Shown: positions 25,842-33,939 of the stretch, piece after piece
Layout of the letters: each line of letters starts with the position of its first letter
Numbering within the stretch: the stretch's first letter is position 1
From: Chloroflexota bacterium
GTDB taxonomy: Bacteria > Chloroflexota > Dehalococcoidia > Tepidiformales > Tepidiformaceae
Assembly (NCBI GenBank): GCA_026702615.1
Contig: JAPPBY010000033.1
Span: forward strand, 62,001-126,000
Reading direction: 5' to 3'
DNA length: 64,000 nucleotides
Notes under the pieces: model-generated
Told to the model about the DNA's origin: nothing
What the model saw: only the letters and a program-made list of their open reading frames with translations
Databases searched by the model: none
Made by a program: the position numbers and the translations under genes

Positions 25842-26783
25842 CTACAGCCGGCGCAGCTTCGTGAAGCTCTTCAGCTCGCGTGGCGGGTCCAGCGTGCGAC
25901 CCACGATGCTGAACGACACCTCGCCCACGTAGATGTCGCCGCGCGAGTCGACGGCCACCCCGTGCGGGGCGATGAACTGACCCGGCCCCTCGCCCTCTTC
26001 CTCGTCCCCGAAGCGCGCGAGCAGGTCGCCGCCGCGGCTCAGGATGCTGACGCGGTGTCCGAGGCCGGGACACCCCTCCATGCCGCCCATCCCGTTCAGC
26101 TCCCCGATGTAGATGTTCCCGTCCGGCCCCAGCACCATCCCGTCGGGCCGGTGGATGTTGTTCCACATCTCGAGGAAGTTCCCCTCGGAGTCGAACACCT
26201 GCACCCGGTGCGCTTCCCGGTCCGCGACGTAGACACGGTCCTCTTCGTCCACGGCCACGTTGTGCGGCCGGATGAACTGCCCCGCGTCGATGCCAGGGCC
26301 GCCCCACGAGAGCACGTGCTCCCCTTCCGCCGTGTAGCGATGCACGTTCGAGTTCCCGTAGCCGTCCGTGATGTAGAGGTCGCCGCTCGTGGGCGAGACC
26401 GCCGCGTGCGTTGGCCGGTTGAAAGGCGCGCCGCTCCAGATCGGGGCCGGGTCGCCCCCGAGCGTCAGCAGCAGCTCCCCTTCCTGCGACCACTTCGTGA
26501 TCGAGTGCGTCCCGTCGTCGACGCACCACACCGCCTCGTCCGCCCCGATGAACATCCCGTGCGTGCGCGCGTCGAACGTCCCCCGTCCGAAACTGCGCAG
26601 GAAGCTCCCCTGCTGGTCGAAGACCATGACCGGGTAGTCCGTGTTGCGCGTCAGGAGGAACACCTCGTCGCGCGAATTGACCGCCACGCCGGGCGTTTCC
26701 CGCAGCGTGACCCCCTCGGGAAGCTGCTCCCAGCCCTCCACCACCTCGTACCGGAAATCGCCATCGCCCAGGGTGACTGCCAT
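25842..26783 (-). CDS. NHL-repeat beta-propeller protein
   Basis: A 313-residue six-bladed propeller resembling the peptidyl-alpha-hydroxyglycine amidating-lyase (PAL) and other NHL proteins. Blades are marked by the recurring pattern -P-x-G-V/M-A-V-D/N-x-x-D-x-V/I-Y-V/I-x-D, for example TPGVAVNSRDEVFLLTRN, RPHNVAVDEEDRVYVADR and APHGVAVDSRGDIYVGEV. There is no signal peptide, so it acts in the cytoplasm. It is the first gene of the decarboxylase operon. Function is unknown; a lactonase or lyase role is possible. Confidence 0.8.
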   Translation of the reverse strand: MAVTLGDGDFRYEVVEGWEQLPEGVTLRETPGVAVNSRDEVFLLTRNTDYPVMVFDQQGSFLRSFGRGTFDARTHGMFIGADEAVWCVDDGTHSITKWSQEGELLLTLGGDPAPIWSGAPFNRPTHAAVSPTSGDLYITDGYGNSNVHRYTAEGEHVLSWGGPGIDAGQFIRPHNVAVDEEDRVYVADREAHRVQVFDSEGNFLEMWNNIHRPDGMVLGPDGNIYIGELNGMGGMEGCPGLGHRVSILSRGGDLLARFGDEEEGEGPGQFIAPHGVAVDSRGDIYVGEVSFSIVGRTLDPPRELKSFTKLRRL

Positions 26784-26851
26784 CGCTCGACTCCTCCAGT
26801 GTGACCGCCGCCGATTGACCCCACCCGCGGACCGATCACAGACTGCGGGCG

Positions 26852-28270
26852 ATGGTAACCGCTCGACAGCCCGCTGGGGACGCTCCCCCCGCCGGAGTCG
26901 AGGCTGACCAACGCCTCGCGTTCCTCTCCTCCTTCCCCCGGCGCGCGTCCCGGTGGCTGCGCTGGCCCCGCAGCGGCGCCATCCTCGCCGTCCTGGCGTA
27001 TGCCGTGCTGCTCATCGCCGGCACGCTCCTCCTCCTCGTCCCTGCCGCCTCCACCGCCCACACGACTGCCGCCGATGCGTTCTTCACGAGCGTCTCCGCC
27101 GTCACCCTCACGGGACTCGTCACCGTGCCCGTGCAGGAGCACTGGACGCTCCTCGGTGAGGGCATCCTCGCCGCCCTGACCGTCTCCGGCGGCCTTCTCT
27201 ATCTCGTCGGCGCGACCGTCATCCTCTGGCTCCTCGGGCGCCGCCTCGGGATGCGTGACTCCGGCATGAGGCGCCTCTTCCGCGGCGTGCCCGGCGTGGG
27301 CGAAGTGCTGGGCGTCGTGCGCACCGTCCTCGCGGTCGCCATCGTCGTGCAGGCGATCGGCGCCGTTGCCCTCTTCCTTGTCATGCTCGCCGCCGACGTC
27401 CCCGCCGACCGCGCCCTCTGGTGGGGACCGTTCCACGCCGTCAGCGCCTTCAACAACACCGGATTCGCCCTCCCCGACGGCGGCTACGCCGAGTTCCACG
27501 ACGACGTACCCGTCCTCGCCGTCACCGGCGCCCTCGCGATGCTCGGCGCCATCGGCCCCATCCCCCTGGCGCTCTACGCCTCCCGGCGCTCCCTCCGCCG
27601 CCTCCCCCTCGATACGCGCGTCATCCTCGTCGCGATGGCGGCCGTTCTTATCGGAGGCGCAGGTGTGCTCCTCATCGGCGAGTGGACCAACCCGGCTACG
27701 CTCGCCGCCGAACCCGGCTGGCGTCGGCCCTTCCTCGCCCTCTTCGAGTCATCCGCCCGCACCACCGGCTTCACGACCCTCGACACCGCCGCCTTCCGCG
27801 AGGAGAGCAAGGTCTTCGGCACTGGCTTGATGCTGATCGGCGGCGCTGCGGGCTCCGTCAGCGGCGGCCTCAAGGTGGCGACCATCGCCGTCCTCGCGAC
27901 CGGCCTCCTGAACGCCCTCGCCGGCCGCGATCGCCTCTCCCTCCTCGGCAGCGAGCTGCCGGCCTCCGCCTTCCGCCACGCGCTTGCCATCACCTTCCTC
28001 TTCGGAGGGGCCGTGACGTTCCTTTGCGCGGGCATCATCGCCGCCTCTCACGCCGCGCCCATCGACGCGCTCTTCGAGGGCATCTCCGCCATCACCCTCT
28101 CGGGCTGGTCCGTCGGCCAGACCGCCGAGGCCGGCGTCTGGGAGCGAGGCCTCCTCATCACGGGCATGCTCCTCGGTCGTTTCATCCCGCTTCTGCTCGT
28201 CATCCAGATGGCCCGCGAGCGCCGCCAGCCCCCCATGCGCCACGTCGAGGACAGCATCCGCTTCGGCTAG
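26852..28270 (+). CDS. trkH: TrkH-type potassium uptake channel subunit
   Basis: Membrane subunit of a Trk/Ktr potassium uptake system, 472 residues. The four pore loops are visible: VTLTGLVTV near residue 86, FNNTGFALP near 205, RTTGFTTLD near 307 and ITLSGWSVG near 415, each with the conserved filter Gly. The cytoplasmic N-terminus has a ~45-residue polar extension. The partner TrkA (NAD-binding RCK subunit) is not in the window. Divergent from the NHL/decarboxylase operon. Confidence 0.92.
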   Translation: MVTARQPAGDAPPAGVEADQRLAFLSSFPRRASRWLRWPRSGAILAVLAYAVLLIAGTLLLLVPAASTAHTTAADAFFTSVSAVTLTGLVTVPVQEHWTLLGEGILAALTVSGGLLYLVGATVILWLLGRRLGMRDSGMRRLFRGVPGVGEVLGVVRTVLAVAIVVQAIGAVALFLVMLAADVPADRALWWGPFHAVSAFNNTGFALPDGGYAEFHDDVPVLAVTGALAMLGAIGPIPLALYASRRSLRRLPLDTRVILVAMAAVLIGGAGVLLIGEWTNPATLAAEPGWRRPFLALFESSARTTGFTTLDTAAFREESKVFGTGLMLIGGAAGSVSGGLKVATIAVLATGLLNALAGRDRLSLLGSELPASAFRHALAITFLFGGAVTFLCAGIIAASHAAPIDALFEGISAITLSGWSVGQTAEAGVWERGLLITGMLLGRFIPLLLVIQMARERRQPPMRHVEDSIRFG

Positions 28271-28322
28271 ACGCCCCCTGACAGCCACCGGCGCAGGCAG
28301 CCCTACCGGTTGCAGCCCTAGG

Positions 28323-29138
28323 ATGGCTCTCATGGAGCGCATCCGCGGAGCGGTAAGGCTGGTGTGGGTCCAGGTCGTCCTGGGCGTGGTGGTTGCAGCG
28401 GCGGTCGCCGTGGGGATCTTACTGGCCGTGAGAGGTGGCGGTGGGGAAGCGGTCGTCACTCCGACCTCAACGTTCACGATGGAGACTTGCCTGGCCTCCT
28501 TAAGGTCGGGCGACACCGTGCCCGAAGGCGGTCCCTGCCTGATCGTCGTGTCCGATGGCTCGCCCGACTCGCTCCTCCTGGAGTGGGTAGGTGGCCCCGA
28601 CGACGCCACCAGGTGGCAGTACCGGAGAACGACCTGGAATAGCGGCGAGGCTCGCCAGAACCCGTGGGGCCCGTGGACGGACATCCCCGCCAGCGACTCG
28701 GCGACCCGCGCCTACCGCTTGACCGGCCTCAGCAGCGGCACCGGGCACCGCTTCGAGGTTCGAGCGGTCGCTGGCGGGGTCGAGGGCGTCCCCTCCAACC
28801 TTGAGGGCGGCATCACCCACCGGCCGGGAGAGCGGCCCCTCATCTACGTGGGCAAGGTCGTCGAGGGCGATGGTCGCACGGAGTGGCAGCTGGGTTCCTT
28901 CATCTTCACGATCCCCGAGGGGCTGCGCCTCGTCGGCGACCTCTCCTGGGAGTCAGGCAATGGAGATTCGGGTACGTCCGTCCGTGACTTCAAGGGGCGG
29001 GGCAGCCTGAGTTTCATCCACACGCAAGATGTTGTGCGAACACACCTGCGGGACGATCTGTCGGCCGGCGACCGGCTCCGCTTTCAGGTGCTGCTGAACG
29101 CCCTCATCGCCTCGGTGCGTGTGGTCGCGGACGAATAG
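28323..29138 (+). CDS. Membrane-anchored protein with a fibronectin-III-like domain, function unknown
   Basis: A 271-residue protein I do not recognise as a named family. One N-terminal transmembrane helix (about residues 15-37) anchors it, then a short Thr/Ser linker. Residues ~70-165 look like a fibronectin type III domain: a paired LLLEWVGG, a WQYRRTTWNSGE strand, then YRLTGLSSGTGHRFEVRAV. The C-terminal ~100 residues include LIYVGKVVEG and a beta-rich segment (FIFTIPEGLRLVGDLSWES). Initiation may be at Met1 or Met4. Predicted to face outside the cell. It sits between TrkH and a HAD gene with no clear functional tie. Confidence 0.6.
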   Translation: MALMERIRGAVRLVWVQVVLGVVVAAAVAVGILLAVRGGGGEAVVTPTSTFTMETCLASLRSGDTVPEGGPCLIVVSDGSPDSLLLEWVGGPDDATRWQYRRTTWNSGEARQNPWGPWTDIPASDSATRAYRLTGLSSGTGHRFEVRAVAGGVEGVPSNLEGGITHRPGERPLIYVGKVVEGDGRTEWQLGSFIFTIPEGLRLVGDLSWESGNGDSGTSVRDFKGRGSLSFIHTQDVVRTHLRDDLSAGDRLRFQVLLNALIASVRVVADE

Positions 29139-29156
29139 GGGACGCCGGAGGCTTCG

Positions 29157-29783
29157 CTACTGCCACTCGTAGCCCGCTGCCCGCAGGTCTGCCTGCAGCG
29201 CCTCGTAGTCCCCCTGGAAGTGGTGCGCCCGCATCCCCACGCCCCGCGCCGCCTCGACGTTCTGTTCGAGGTCGTCGATGAAGAAGCAGGCCGCCTCGGG
29301 CAGGCCGATGCGCTCCGCGGCGAGGTGGTAGATGGCCGGGTCCGGCTTCGCCAGCCCGACCAGCCCCGAGATCACCCGATCGTCAAACTCGATCCCCACG
29401 AAGAAGTCCGTGCTGAGCCGCGTCTCGAGGTCGGGAGCGGCGTTGCTCAGCAGCCCCACCCGGACGCCCGCCGCCTGCAGCGCGTTCGCCAGCTCGATGT
29501 TCGGCTGGTGCAGCGCGATGGGGCGAGCGTACCACTCCTCGAAGAGCCCCTCCGCCCGGTCCCCGCAGTGCTCCGCCAGCGAGGCGATGGCCGCCGCCCG
29601 CCAGACGGCGCGGTCGCTGATGCGCCCCGTCTGTAGGTCGCGCCACTCGTCGGTGCCGTAGAGCGCGCGCCGCAGCGCCCGCGCCGGCAGGCCGTTCCGC
29701 TCGCAGAAGGCGTCGTACTCGTCCCAGTCCTGGCGCAGCAGCACGCCGCCGAAGTCGAACAGGACCGCCCGATCGCCGGACAT
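29157..29783 (-). CDS. HAD-IA family hydrolase
   Basis: A 208-residue haloacid-dehalogenase-superfamily hydrolase of subfamily IA. Motif I is LFDFGGVLL (residues 8-16), in which the second Asp of DxDGT is replaced by Gly, a pattern of the YihX/epoxide-hydrolase-N-like group; motif II is LLSNAAPD near 115; motif III KPDPAIYHLA near 148; motif IV FFIDDLEQNVEAA near 168. Substrate likely a small phosphoester or haloacid. Ten bases upstream of it on the same strand is the SDR gene, so they form an operon. Confidence 0.82.
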   Translation of the reverse strand: MSGDRAVLFDFGGVLLRQDWDEYDAFCERNGLPARALRRALYGTDEWRDLQTGRISDRAVWRAAAIASLAEHCGDRAEGLFEEWYARPIALHQPNIELANALQAAGVRVGLLSNAAPDLETRLSTDFFVGIEFDDRVISGLVGLAKPDPAIYHLAAERIGLPEAACFFIDDLEQNVEAARGVGMRAHHFQGDYEALQADLRAAGYEWQ

Positions 29784-29793
29784 TGCGCCCCCG

Positions 29794-30723
29794 CTAGCTT
29801 TGCTGCGCGCGTTGGTAGAAGTTCAATCCCTCGATTGCCGGTCGGAAAACCGCCGGCATGCGCTGGAACATGTCGTCCACCGTCCACGGCTCCCTGCCCT
29901 GGATCTGGCGGATCATCTCGGGGGTGTTGAACAGCGAAACCTGGTAGCCCGAGGCTCCGATCACCTGGCCGTTGATCCAGCCCGATTCCGTGCTCGCCAG
30001 GTACACCACCGGCGGCGCCACGTTGTCCGGCGACATCTCCCGCGCGCGGTCTTCCGCCGCCCGCTGCTGGGCCGCGTCGAGCTGTCGACGCCGATCCGGC
30101 GGAATCGTGTCGCCCATGCGCGTCGCCGCGCCCGGGCTGATCGCGTTCGAGGTCACCCCGTAGCGGCCGAGCGCGTTCGCGCACGAGTATGTAAGCCCCA
30201 CGATGCCGAGCTTCGCGGCGGCGTAGTTCGGCTGCCCCGGCGAGCCCGAGAGGCCCGACACCGACGTGAAGTTGATCAGCCGGTAGTCGCCCTTGCGCTC
30301 CGCCCGCCAGTAGATCGACGCGTACTTGGAGGTGTTGAACGTGCCCTTCAAGTGCACCGCGATAACCGCGTCCCACTCGGCCTCGGTCATGTTGAAGATC
30401 ATGCGGTCGCGCAGAATGCCGGCCACGTTGCAGAGGATGTCGAGCTGTCCGTACTCGTTCAGCGCCGTGCGGATGATCTGCTCCGAGGCGTCGTAGTCCG
30501 AGACGTCGTCGAAGTTGGCGACGGCCGTGCCCCCGGCCGCTTCGATCTCGCGCACGACCTCGCGCGCCGGCGCGTCGTCCGCGCCCTCCCCGTCGACGCT
30601 GCCGCCGAGGTCGTTCACGACCACCGCCGCGCCTTCCGCCGCCATCAGCTTCGCGATCGAGGCGCCGATACCCCGCCCCGCGCCCGTCACGATCGCCACG
30701 CGATCCTTCAGTCGATCCGCCAT
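29794..30723 (-). CDS. SDR-family 3-hydroxyacyl-CoA-dehydrogenase-like oxidoreductase
   Basis: Short-chain dehydrogenase/reductase of 309 residues. TGAGRGIG (residues 14-21) binds NAD(P), NVAGIL is the NNAG-equivalent, the catalytic Ser lies in INFTSVSGLSG and the YxxxK pair in PNYAAAKLG. NDLGGSVDGEG after strand 2 and the overall length recall the dehydrogenase unit of peroxisomal multifunctional enzyme 2, so beta-oxidation of CoA esters is a reasonable role. The ATG at 30723 has AGGAG upstream; the longer in-frame extension lacks one. First gene of a two-gene operon with the HAD hydrolase. Confidence 0.85.
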   Translation of the reverse strand: MADRLKDRVAIVTGAGRGIGASIAKLMAAEGAAVVVNDLGGSVDGEGADDAPAREVVREIEAAGGTAVANFDDVSDYDASEQIIRTALNEYGQLDILCNVAGILRDRMIFNMTEAEWDAVIAVHLKGTFNTSKYASIYWRAERKGDYRLINFTSVSGLSGSPGQPNYAAAKLGIVGLTYSCANALGRYGVTSNAISPGAATRMGDTIPPDRRRQLDAAQQRAAEDRAREMSPDNVAPPVVYLASTESGWINGQVIGASGYQVSLFNTPEMIRQIQGREPWTVDDMFQRMPAVFRPAIEGLNFYQRAQQS

Positions 30724-30868
30724 TCGGTTCTCCTCTGCCCTGTACTGTCTGGTCTCGCGGGCGCTCGCGGCCCGTGTATTCACCAAGCCGTTTCATTCTG
30801 CCACCCGCCCCCGAAGGCGCGAGCGCGCCCCGCCCGCCGCCCCTTCCGCGTGGCAGAATGCCCTCCCC

Positions 30869-31519
30869 ATGACCGAGCAGGACGACAAGCACCGCCCCTA
30901 CGACCGCGACAGTGTCGACCACGTCCTCACGACCACCCGCTCTGTCCGCCGCCGCCTCGACTTCGACCGACCAGTTGAGCCCGAGGTCATCGAGGAGTGC
31001 ATCGGGATCGCCATCCAGGCCGCCCCCGGCGGCGGCGAGGCCCGCCGCTGGCACTTCATGGTCGTGACCGATGAGGCCAAGCGCGACTTCATCGGCGGCC
31101 TCTATCGCGAGGGCTTCTACGAGTTCGCCGGCGCCCGCCCCATGCGCCCCGTCATCGCCTACCTCGCCGACAACATCCACCGTTGCCCCGCCCTCATCAT
31201 CCCCTGCATCGAGGGTCGCGCGGAGAACGATGGCCAGGGCGCCCAGGCGAGCCTCTACGGCCAGATCCTGCCGGCTGCCTGGTCGCTCCAGATGGCGCTC
31301 CGCACGCGCGGGCTCGGCACCGCCTGGACCGGCATCCACCTCCGCTACGCGAACGAGGTCGCCGAGCTCCTCGCCATCCCCGACGACATCAGCCAGGCGA
31401 CGCTCTTCCCCGTCGCCTACTTCACCGGCGACGACAACTTCAAGCCGGTCGAGCGCCCGCCCGTTTCCGAGGTCATCCACTGGGACGCTTGGGGCTCCCG
31501 GGACAAACCAATCGCCTGA
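30869..31519 (+). CDS. Nitroreductase family protein
   Basis: FMN-dependent nitroreductase-fold protein, 216 residues. Seen are the N-terminal TTTRSVRRRLDFDRPVE (FMN-phosphate Arg cluster, about residues 22-38), AIQAAPGGGEARRWHFMVVT near 50-68, and the C-terminal GLGTAWTGIHLRYANEVAE. The start is the ATG that follows the AT-poor leader; upstream extension in frame overlaps the divergent SDR gene. Electron acceptor unknown. Convergent with the alpha/beta hydrolase. Confidence 0.83.
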   Translation: MTEQDDKHRPYDRDSVDHVLTTTRSVRRRLDFDRPVEPEVIEECIGIAIQAAPGGGEARRWHFMVVTDEAKRDFIGGLYREGFYEFAGARPMRPVIAYLADNIHRCPALIIPCIEGRAENDGQGAQASLYGQILPAAWSLQMALRTRGLGTAWTGIHLRYANEVAELLAIPDDISQATLFPVAYFTGDDNFKPVERPPVSEVIHWDAWGSRDKPIA

Positions 31520-31524
31520 CCCGA

Positions 31525-32160
31525 CTACCCGCCCGTCACCTCGAACACGAACCGCGCCGCCTCCCCCACCGCCTCCGCCAGGTTCTCCGCCTCCGTCCGC
31601 CCCGAGGCCTTGCGCGGCTTGAGCCCGTGGTCGCCGTCGACCAGCCAGTGCACCCGGACCCGTTCCGAGAGCGCGTACCCCGCCACCTCCTCCCGCCGCC
31701 CGAACGGGTCGCGCTCGCCCTGCAGGATGAGCACCGGCGTCTGGATCGCCTCAAGGTGCGTCGTCCGCAGCCGGTCCGGTTTCCCTGGCGGATGGAACGG
31801 GTACCCGAAGCAGACCACCCCCGCGACGCCCGCCTCCTCCGCCACCATGCTCGCGATGCGCCCACCCATCGATTTCCCCCCGATGACGAGCCCCTCCGCC
31901 CCGAGGTCGTCGATGACCTCCCGCCACGCCGCCTCCAGCACCCGCGACGGGTTCGGACCGGGACGTTTGCCGGTCGTCCGGCGCGCGGCCATGTAGGGAA
32001 ACTCGAAGCGGACGGTGCGCACGCCCTCCCCCGCCAGCAACCCGGAGACGCGCTCCATCCAGGGGTGGTCCATGGGGGCCCCCGCCCCGTGCGCCAGCAC
32101 GAGCGTGCGCGCGTGCTCCGGCCCGTCGATCAGATAGCCACGGCTGGTCTCCGCTGCCAT
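31525..32160 (-). CDS. Alpha/beta hydrolase (KANL3/Tex30- or dienelactone-hydrolase-like)
   Basis: A 211-residue alpha/beta hydrolase. The oxyanion strand is VLAHGAGAPMDHP near residues 21-33, the nucleophile elbow GGKSMGGRIAS near 94-104, the acid Asp in LQGERDPFG near 147-155 and the His in VDGDHGLKP near 174-182. The GAGAPM and GGKSMGG patterns are those of the TEX30/KANL3-like group. No signal peptide. It sits 13 bases downstream of the DUF35-thiolase pair on the same strand and may be part of that operon, acting as esterase or thioesterase. Confidence 0.8.
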   Translation of the reverse strand: MAAETSRGYLIDGPEHARTLVLAHGAGAPMDHPWMERVSGLLAGEGVRTVRFEFPYMAARRTTGKRPGPNPSRVLEAAWREVIDDLGAEGLVIGGKSMGGRIASMVAEEAGVAGVVCFGYPFHPPGKPDRLRTTHLEAIQTPVLILQGERDPFGRREEVAGYALSERVRVHWLVDGDHGLKPRKASGRTEAENLAEAVGEAARFVFEVTGG

Positions 32161-32173
32161 CGCCCGGCGGTGC

Positions 32174-32626
32174 CTACTCGACCACCCGCCACTGCACGAG
32201 CGTGTAGGCCTCGTCGCCTTCGCCCTTGTCCTCGAACACGGCCTCGACCTCCGCCCCGATGACGACATCCTGCGTGCGGTCGCCGAGCAGGTTGCCGGCC
32301 ATGCGCACGTTGCCCGCGTCCGGCAACTCCACCAGCACGACGATGTAGGGCGTCGCCTCCTGCAAGGCCGGGTGGACCGGGTGCCAGACCCGCTCCCAGC
32401 TGTAGATGATCCCGCGCCCGGAAACACGCGTGTAGGTCAGGTCGTCCGAGTGGCATTGGTAGCAGATCCACTCCGGACCCCACTGGAACGCGCCACAGGC
32501 GCGGCACTGCTGCACGACCAGCTCGTGGCGCTTCGCCGCCTCCCAGAACTCCGCCCCCAGACCATCGATCGCGGGGCCGGGTCGGGGCAGTCCCTCTGGC
32601 AGGTAGGCGCCCGTCTCCGCGCTCAT
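32174..32626 (-). CDS. DUF35 zinc-ribbon/OB-fold acyl-CoA-binding partner protein
   Basis: A 150-residue partner of SCP-x/Ltp-type thiolases. The zinc ribbon is seen as CRACGAFQWGPEWICYQC (C41, C44, C55, C58), followed by an OB fold that starts with GRGIIYSWERVWHPVHPAL. Its ATG overlaps the thiolase stop by ATGA, as usual for these pairs. In the steroid side-chain pathway such a pair (ChsH2-DUF35 with Ltp2) works as a retro-aldolase; whether this one acts on steroids or another branched acyl-CoA is not shown. Confidence 0.85.
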   Translation of the reverse strand: MSAETGAYLPEGLPRPGPAIDGLGAEFWEAAKRHELVVQQCRACGAFQWGPEWICYQCHSDDLTYTRVSGRGIIYSWERVWHPVHPALQEATPYIVVLVELPDAGNVRMAGNLLGDRTQDVVIGAEVEAVFEDKGEGDEAYTLVQWRVVE

Positions 32627-33813
32627 CCGTCCACCCCCCGGTCCGCCGCCAGGATCAGGTCGCTCACCGGCTGCACCATCGGCCCCGACGTCACCATCGA
32701 GACGTTCGCGTCCGGCACCTGGCAGGTCGATTCGCCCCGCACCTGCCGCACCGCCTCGTGCACCAGCTCGAGGCCGTGCATGTAGCACTCCGCCAGGTTC
32801 CCCCCGCTCGTGTTGAGCGGCAGCTTCCCGTCGGGCGCGGAGAAGTTCTCCAGCGTGAAGAAGTCGTTCACCTCGTCCGGCTCGCAGAACCCGTGCTCGA
32901 CGATGCTCATCAGCACCCCGCCCGTGAAGTTCTCGTAGCTCTGGAGCACGTCCACGTCCTCCGGACCCATGCCCGCCATCGCGTACAGCCGTGGCGCCAG
33001 CGTTTTGAAGTTCGAGGTCGCGTAGTCGGGGGAGTTGTGCGCCGTCGCCGCCTGCCGGTAGTCCGACCCCTGCGCCGCACTCATCACCCACGCCGGCTTC
33101 TGCTTCATGTCTCTCGCCCGCTCCGCGGTCGTCACGATCAGCGCCGCCGCTCCGTCGTTCTCCTGGCAGCAGTCGAACAGGTGGAAGGGCTCCACGATCA
33201 TGCGTGAGTTGTCGTACATCTCCTCCGTCAGCTCGCGCCCGTACATCACCGCCCGCGGGTTCGACTGCGCGTGCCGGTAGGTGGCCATCGAGATCGCTCG
33301 CAGGGCGCTCTGCTCGGCGCCGTGCTCGTGCATGAACCGCCGGATGCGCATCGCGAACGACTGCGCCGGCGAGAGCAGCCCGTAGGGCGCGGTGAACGCC
33401 CCCGGACCAGCGGCCACGGCCGCCTGTGGCCCCTGGCCGAAGCGTCCGAACTGGCCCTGCGCCAAGCCCCGGTAGACGACCACGTACTTCGAGTACCCGG
33501 CGAGCACCGCCGCTACGGCGTTCGCCACCGCTGCGGACCCGCCGCCTCCGCCTCCACCCCAGACCATGTTGTTGAAGGTCATGTCCTTGCTGCCGAACGC
33601 CGTCATCAGCCGGGACGGGTCATTGCGGTCGTTCGCGTAGGCCGCGAACCCGTCGATCTCGCGCACGTCGATGCCCGCGTCCTCGGCGGCCAGCTGGATC
33701 GCGTCGAGCACCAGCTTGACCTCGGGGTCGGGCGACTGGCCGCGCTTGTAGTAGGTGGTCTCGCCGATGCCCACGATGGCGGCTTTCCCCCGCATGGTGG
33801 CGTCCTCTGACAT
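32623..33813 (-). CDS. SCP-x-like thiolase / lipid-transfer-type aldolase
   Basis: A 396-residue thiolase-fold protein of the lipid-transfer group. The N-terminal IVGIGETTYYKRG is typical. At the site of the nucleophilic Cys there is a run of seven Gly then SAAVANAVAAV, so the classical thiolase Cys is missing, which fits the aldolase-type (Ltp2-like) branch. SGGNLAECYMHGLELVHEAV near 340-360 and CCQENDGAAALIVTTAERA near 210-230 match family motifs. It overlaps the DUF35 gene by 4 bases. The 5' leader carries a sequence repeated in the divergent gene's leader. Confidence 0.82.
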   Translation of the reverse strand: MSEDATMRGKAAIVGIGETTYYKRGQSPDPEVKLVLDAIQLAAEDAGIDVREIDGFAAYANDRNDPSRLMTAFGSKDMTFNNMVWGGGGGGGSAAVANAVAAVLAGYSKYVVVYRGLAQGQFGRFGQGPQAAVAAGPGAFTAPYGLLSPAQSFAMRIRRFMHEHGAEQSALRAISMATYRHAQSNPRAVMYGRELTEEMYDNSRMIVEPFHLFDCCQENDGAAALIVTTAERARDMKQKPAWVMSAAQGSDYRQAATAHNSPDYATSNFKTLAPRLYAMAGMGPEDVDVLQSYENFTGGVLMSIVEHGFCEPDEVNDFFTLENFSAPDGKLPLNTSGGNLAECYMHGLELVHEAVRQVRGESTCQVPDANVSMVTSGPMVQPVSDLILAADRGVDG

Positions 33814-33821
33814 GCCTACCT

Positions 33822-33921
33822 CCGGACACTCTCAGGCTATGGGCGAATCGTACACGTCACCCCACCGCAGCGGCCTGTACGATCCCGGCAACGGCTGAAT
33901 CCGACGCCCCGGGAGTGTCCG
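33822..33921. repeat. Divergent-promoter inverted repeat (10 bp arms)
   Basis: CCGGACACTC at 33822-33831 and its reverse complement GAGTGTCCGG at 33912-33921 flank 80 bases between two divergent genes. In each transcript direction the same GAGTGTCCGG precedes the start codon, 8 bases before the thiolase ATG and 18 before the VOC ATG. It could be a shared regulator site or 5' leader element. Confidence 0.5.
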
Positions 33922-33939
33922 GTAACCGGAAGGAACGCC

